A stretch of 64,000 nucleotides of DNA from Neelides folsomi (taxonomy: Eukaryota; Arthropoda; Collembola; Neelipleona; Neelidae), in contig JAQGBZ010000130.1 of assembly GCA_034687125.1 (NCBI GenBank), forward strand, positions 96,199 through 160,198, read 5' to 3'. Shown piece by piece: positions 61,902 to 64,000 of this stretch. The notes under the pieces are model-generated. The model was not told the origin of the DNA, ran no database searches, and saw only the letters and a program-made list of their open reading frames with translations. Made by a program: the position numbers and the translations under genes. Numbering within the stretch: position 1 is the stretch's first letter; every line of letters starts with the position of its first letter.

Positions 61902-62803
61902 TCTTAAAACTGGTAATGTTATAGTTAAAACTTATTTAACAAAAATTTGTATTTAGGCAAATGTATATTATATGGTATTTCTTATTTGTATAAGCACTAT
62001 ACTTTTATAAGTAAAACAATTTGTAGTATTGATTGGTAAATAAAAGAATCTTTTTAATGTATCTGGTACAAAACGGTACTGTAGTATTTTCAAACAATCA
62101 AGATTGATATATAAATTAATGAAAGTAGAACTTTTTATTAAAAATCCAAAATATGATTCATCGGTGAATGCTGCCTTATGGAGGTCTGCCAAGTGAGAAA
62201 TGAAAAGAGAATGTTTGTTCCAACGTGTTTATTATGTGGATGTTGCTTTTATGGCAAAGTCCACATGATAAAAGAAGTGAATGTTTGGGTTTAGGGGGTT
62301 GTGTAGGAGTAATAATAATGCAAATCTCAAGGCTTTGGTGTCCATTTTCATCCTACTCATTATTCATCAGAATCAGATATCAGGCATAGTTTACTCATAC
62401 TAATTAAACATACAATTGGAGTTTAACTTCCACTCCAAAGATTTCATGTCTATGTTGTATCTTTATCAGTCATAATCAAATCAATATCATCATAAATGTA
62501 AGTTAAAAAACCTTTATCAGAGTTATTAAATAATGTGTAATAAAAACAGTGTCACATGGAATGTCTGAATTAAATGGTCATTATGAGTATGATACGTAAT
62601 TGTAAGTACATTGATTGTGAATGTTATAAATGATAATCCTTTGAATTAGAAAGTAGAGAGTTTTGTACTATATTTATGGCATCTCTTGGTAATTTTACAA
62701 GTGAATAAAAAACAAAACATATTGGGATTATTATAGTAAAAAAGACAAAATGAATATTTAATATTTATATTATTTATTGCCGGAAGTGGGAGGAATTTTC
62801 CCC
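61902..62803. other. intergenic between the two paralogues
   Basis: AT-rich spacer with a somewhat less AT-rich block at about 62160-62350. It should hold the promoter of paralogue 1 and the 3' UTR of paralogue 2. No coding frame supported. Confidence 0.5.
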
Positions 62804-63302
62804 TCACGCCCCTTCCATTTCTTCCTTCGCCGCCTGGATCTTGAGTTGTAAAAAAGTATCTTCGACAAACCTCAACGTTTTGATGTAATCTTTAAAAATG
62901 ATCCAATCCCTCAAGTTTCTGCTCGAATCATCCAGAAGTTTCCGCACTTTCTTGGGAATTACGTCTTTCCTCACTTCCTCAGCATCCTCTGAGATGTTCT
63001 TCTCCACAACGGCTAGTTGAAACTCACAAAGAACCTAAATTATAAAATGAATTTAATTAAAATTCATTTTCGGGGTAATTTTTACATGTTAATTGCTTTA
63101 AATTAGTCCCATGACTTAAGGTAATGTTAGTTAATTGATAAGATAAGACATATAAATTGGTTACATTTTTAAGCTCAAGCTTGGCCTCTTTGAAATGATT
63201 ATAAAATGATTGTTGTGCTGTAACTTGATCTAATACAATTAGCTCAAAAGCAACAGCAAATATTTTAAGAGTCCTAAATAATTGGACGATTAATTCTTGT
63301 AT
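62804..63302 (-). CDS. small helical protein, paralogue 2, 5' exons not found
   Basis: Two exons are visible: 63302-about 63166 (I-Q-E-L-I-V-Q-L-F-R-T-L-K-I-F-A-V-A-F-E-L-I, matching the third exon of paralogue 1) and about 63034-62804 (V-L-C-E-F-Q-L-A-V-V-E-K, then R-N-L-R-D-W-I-I-F-K-D-Y-I-K-T-L-R-F-V-E-D). The exon 3/4 phase and position are the same as in paralogue 1. The counterparts of exons 1 and 2 do not appear between 63303 and the transposase at 63675, so either they lie beyond the transposon and window edge or the gene is truncated. Compared with paralogue 1 the last exon has an extra acidic/basic insert before N-L-R-D-W. Function unknown. Confidence 0.6.
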
Positions 63303-63674
63303 CTATAAAAAAGAACGTTTATTAGAAGAATGTTAAAATCAATCAAAAGCTTAAATTTATTTAAATATTTAACATTTCAAATAATGAGTATGTACAGTAT
63401 GTAAATAATGTAATGACACTTAAATTTTTTAATCAATTTTATAAAATAATTTCAACAATTATTTACTTATTTTCTTAAAGTATTTTTTTAAGTAAACTAA
63501 CAAGTATTTAAAGTATAAATGAGGTTATTTAATTATAAGTTTTAAATTTTATTTATAAAAATTATTGGAGAAATTAAATTAGCCTCGACCTAAAGCGTAA
63601 AATATGAAATGACACAAATTGATTAAAAATTAAAAATTAATTGGCTTGTTAACAAAATATGGTATATTTCAACA
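63303..63674. other. AT-rich spacer between paralogue 2 and transposase
   Basis: No coding sequence. Probably includes the 3' non-coding end and terminal inverted repeat of the transposon (somewhere near 63600-63670), but only one end is in the window, so the repeat cannot be paired. Confidence 0.4.
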
Positions 63675-64000
63675 CTAATATTTAGTATGAGATCCTCTAG
63701 CTTCAAGCAGTGCCACAATTCTTCTTTCACATGAAGCGTTAAGCGCTTGGAGCTGTTCCAGCGTGACTCTATCCCATGCTTCTTGAATCGCGTTTTGAAG
63801 GGCCGTTGAACTCGAATATTGTTTACCTTCACCATAAACTTGTGACGCCATCCATGCCCAGAGATTTTCAATCGGATTCATATCCGCAGAGTAGGGTGGC
63901 CATTGCATGAGACGGTCTCCGGTGATTCCCATTTCTTCGAGAAATGCGAGTGTGGTCTCCGAATGGTGAATGGGAGCATTGTCTTGCATCAATATCCAGC
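63675..64000 (-). mobile_element. Tc1/mariner-superfamily transposase, C-terminal part, 5' off window
   Basis: The frame enters from the window edge and ends at 63675. It shows the second and third catalytic residues of a DDE transposase: Q-D-N-A-P-I-H-H-S and W-P-P-Y-S-A-D-M-N-P-I-E-N-L-W. Counting from the Asp of Q-D-N to the Glu of P-I-E gives 37 intervening residues, i.e. DD37E spacing instead of the DD34E of typical Tc1. The C-terminus ends soon after R-R-I-V-A-L-L-E-A-R-G. No stop or frameshift in the visible part, so the copy may be young. The enzyme cuts and pastes the element at TA sites. Its N-terminal DNA-binding domain is outside the window. Confidence 0.85.

Noticed and set aside
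1-64000. CRISPR arrays, bacterial operons, rRNA or tRNA genes
   Set aside because: No regularly spaced repeats, no Shine-Dalgarno-led gene chains and no convincing cloverleaf with A and B boxes were found; genes have spliceosomal introns.

Overview
This 64 kb window looks like nuclear DNA of an arthropod. Genes are split by many short GT-AG introns, the composition is very AT-rich, non-coding DNA is full of TA-rich simple sequence, there are arthropod-type gustatory receptors, and a Tc1/mariner-type transposase runs off the right edge. A VMO1-like protein, a thaumatin-like protein, a front-end (delta-5/delta-6 type) desaturase with a fused cytochrome b5 domain and a plant-type L-gulonolactone oxidase homologue together suggest a non-insect arthropod. 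A springtail is my best guess, but this is inference; no species marker is present. Splice sites were placed by eye, so multi-exon coordinates are first start to last stop and single junctions may be wrong.

Layout. 1-979 (-): VMO1-like secreted protein, 3' end off the window. 2290-4486 (-): F-box/leucine-rich protein. 6086-8950 (+): arylsulfatase B-like enzyme. 9421-9672 (+): small secreted protein. 9838-13098 (-): two intact gustatory receptors plus a degenerate 3' fragment of a third. 13689-15852 (-): L-gulonolactone oxidase-like flavoenzyme with an apparent frame break. 16882-17340 (-): secreted Gly/Tyr-rich peptide with a TATA box. 19049-20561 (+): cyclin H. 22235-22811 (+): secreted Cys protein with an Asp/His/Tyr tail. 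23345-28925 (-): integrin alpha. 29669-31210 (-): front-end desaturase. 32426-34366 (-): third gustatory receptor. 34603-35459 (-): thaumatin-like protein. 36563-38069 (+): two tandem small multi-pass membrane proteins.

38571-43918 holds three unfamiliar, mostly disordered proteins. One carries two PAM2-like poly(A)-binding-protein motifs and a heptapeptide repeat. Another ends in a motif resembling the RAD51-binding tail of RAD51AP1. 44791-48106 (+): SLC5-family sodium/solute symporter. 48107-53294 has no gene I can support. 53295-60643 (+): PDE8-type cyclic-nucleotide phosphodiesterase. 61063-63302 (-): two related small proteins of unknown function, the second lacking its 5' exons. 63675-64000 (-): DDE transposase C-terminus.

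There is no operon-like logic. Most neighbours are unrelated housekeeping or accessory genes. The linked sets are the gustatory receptor pair and its relic, the tandem membrane proteins, the disordered-protein cluster and the small paralogue pair. I did not find a clear new multi-gene system. The best leads are the plant-type oxidase, the PAM2-like/prion-like protein, the RAD51AP1-like tail and the paralogue pair beside the transposon.
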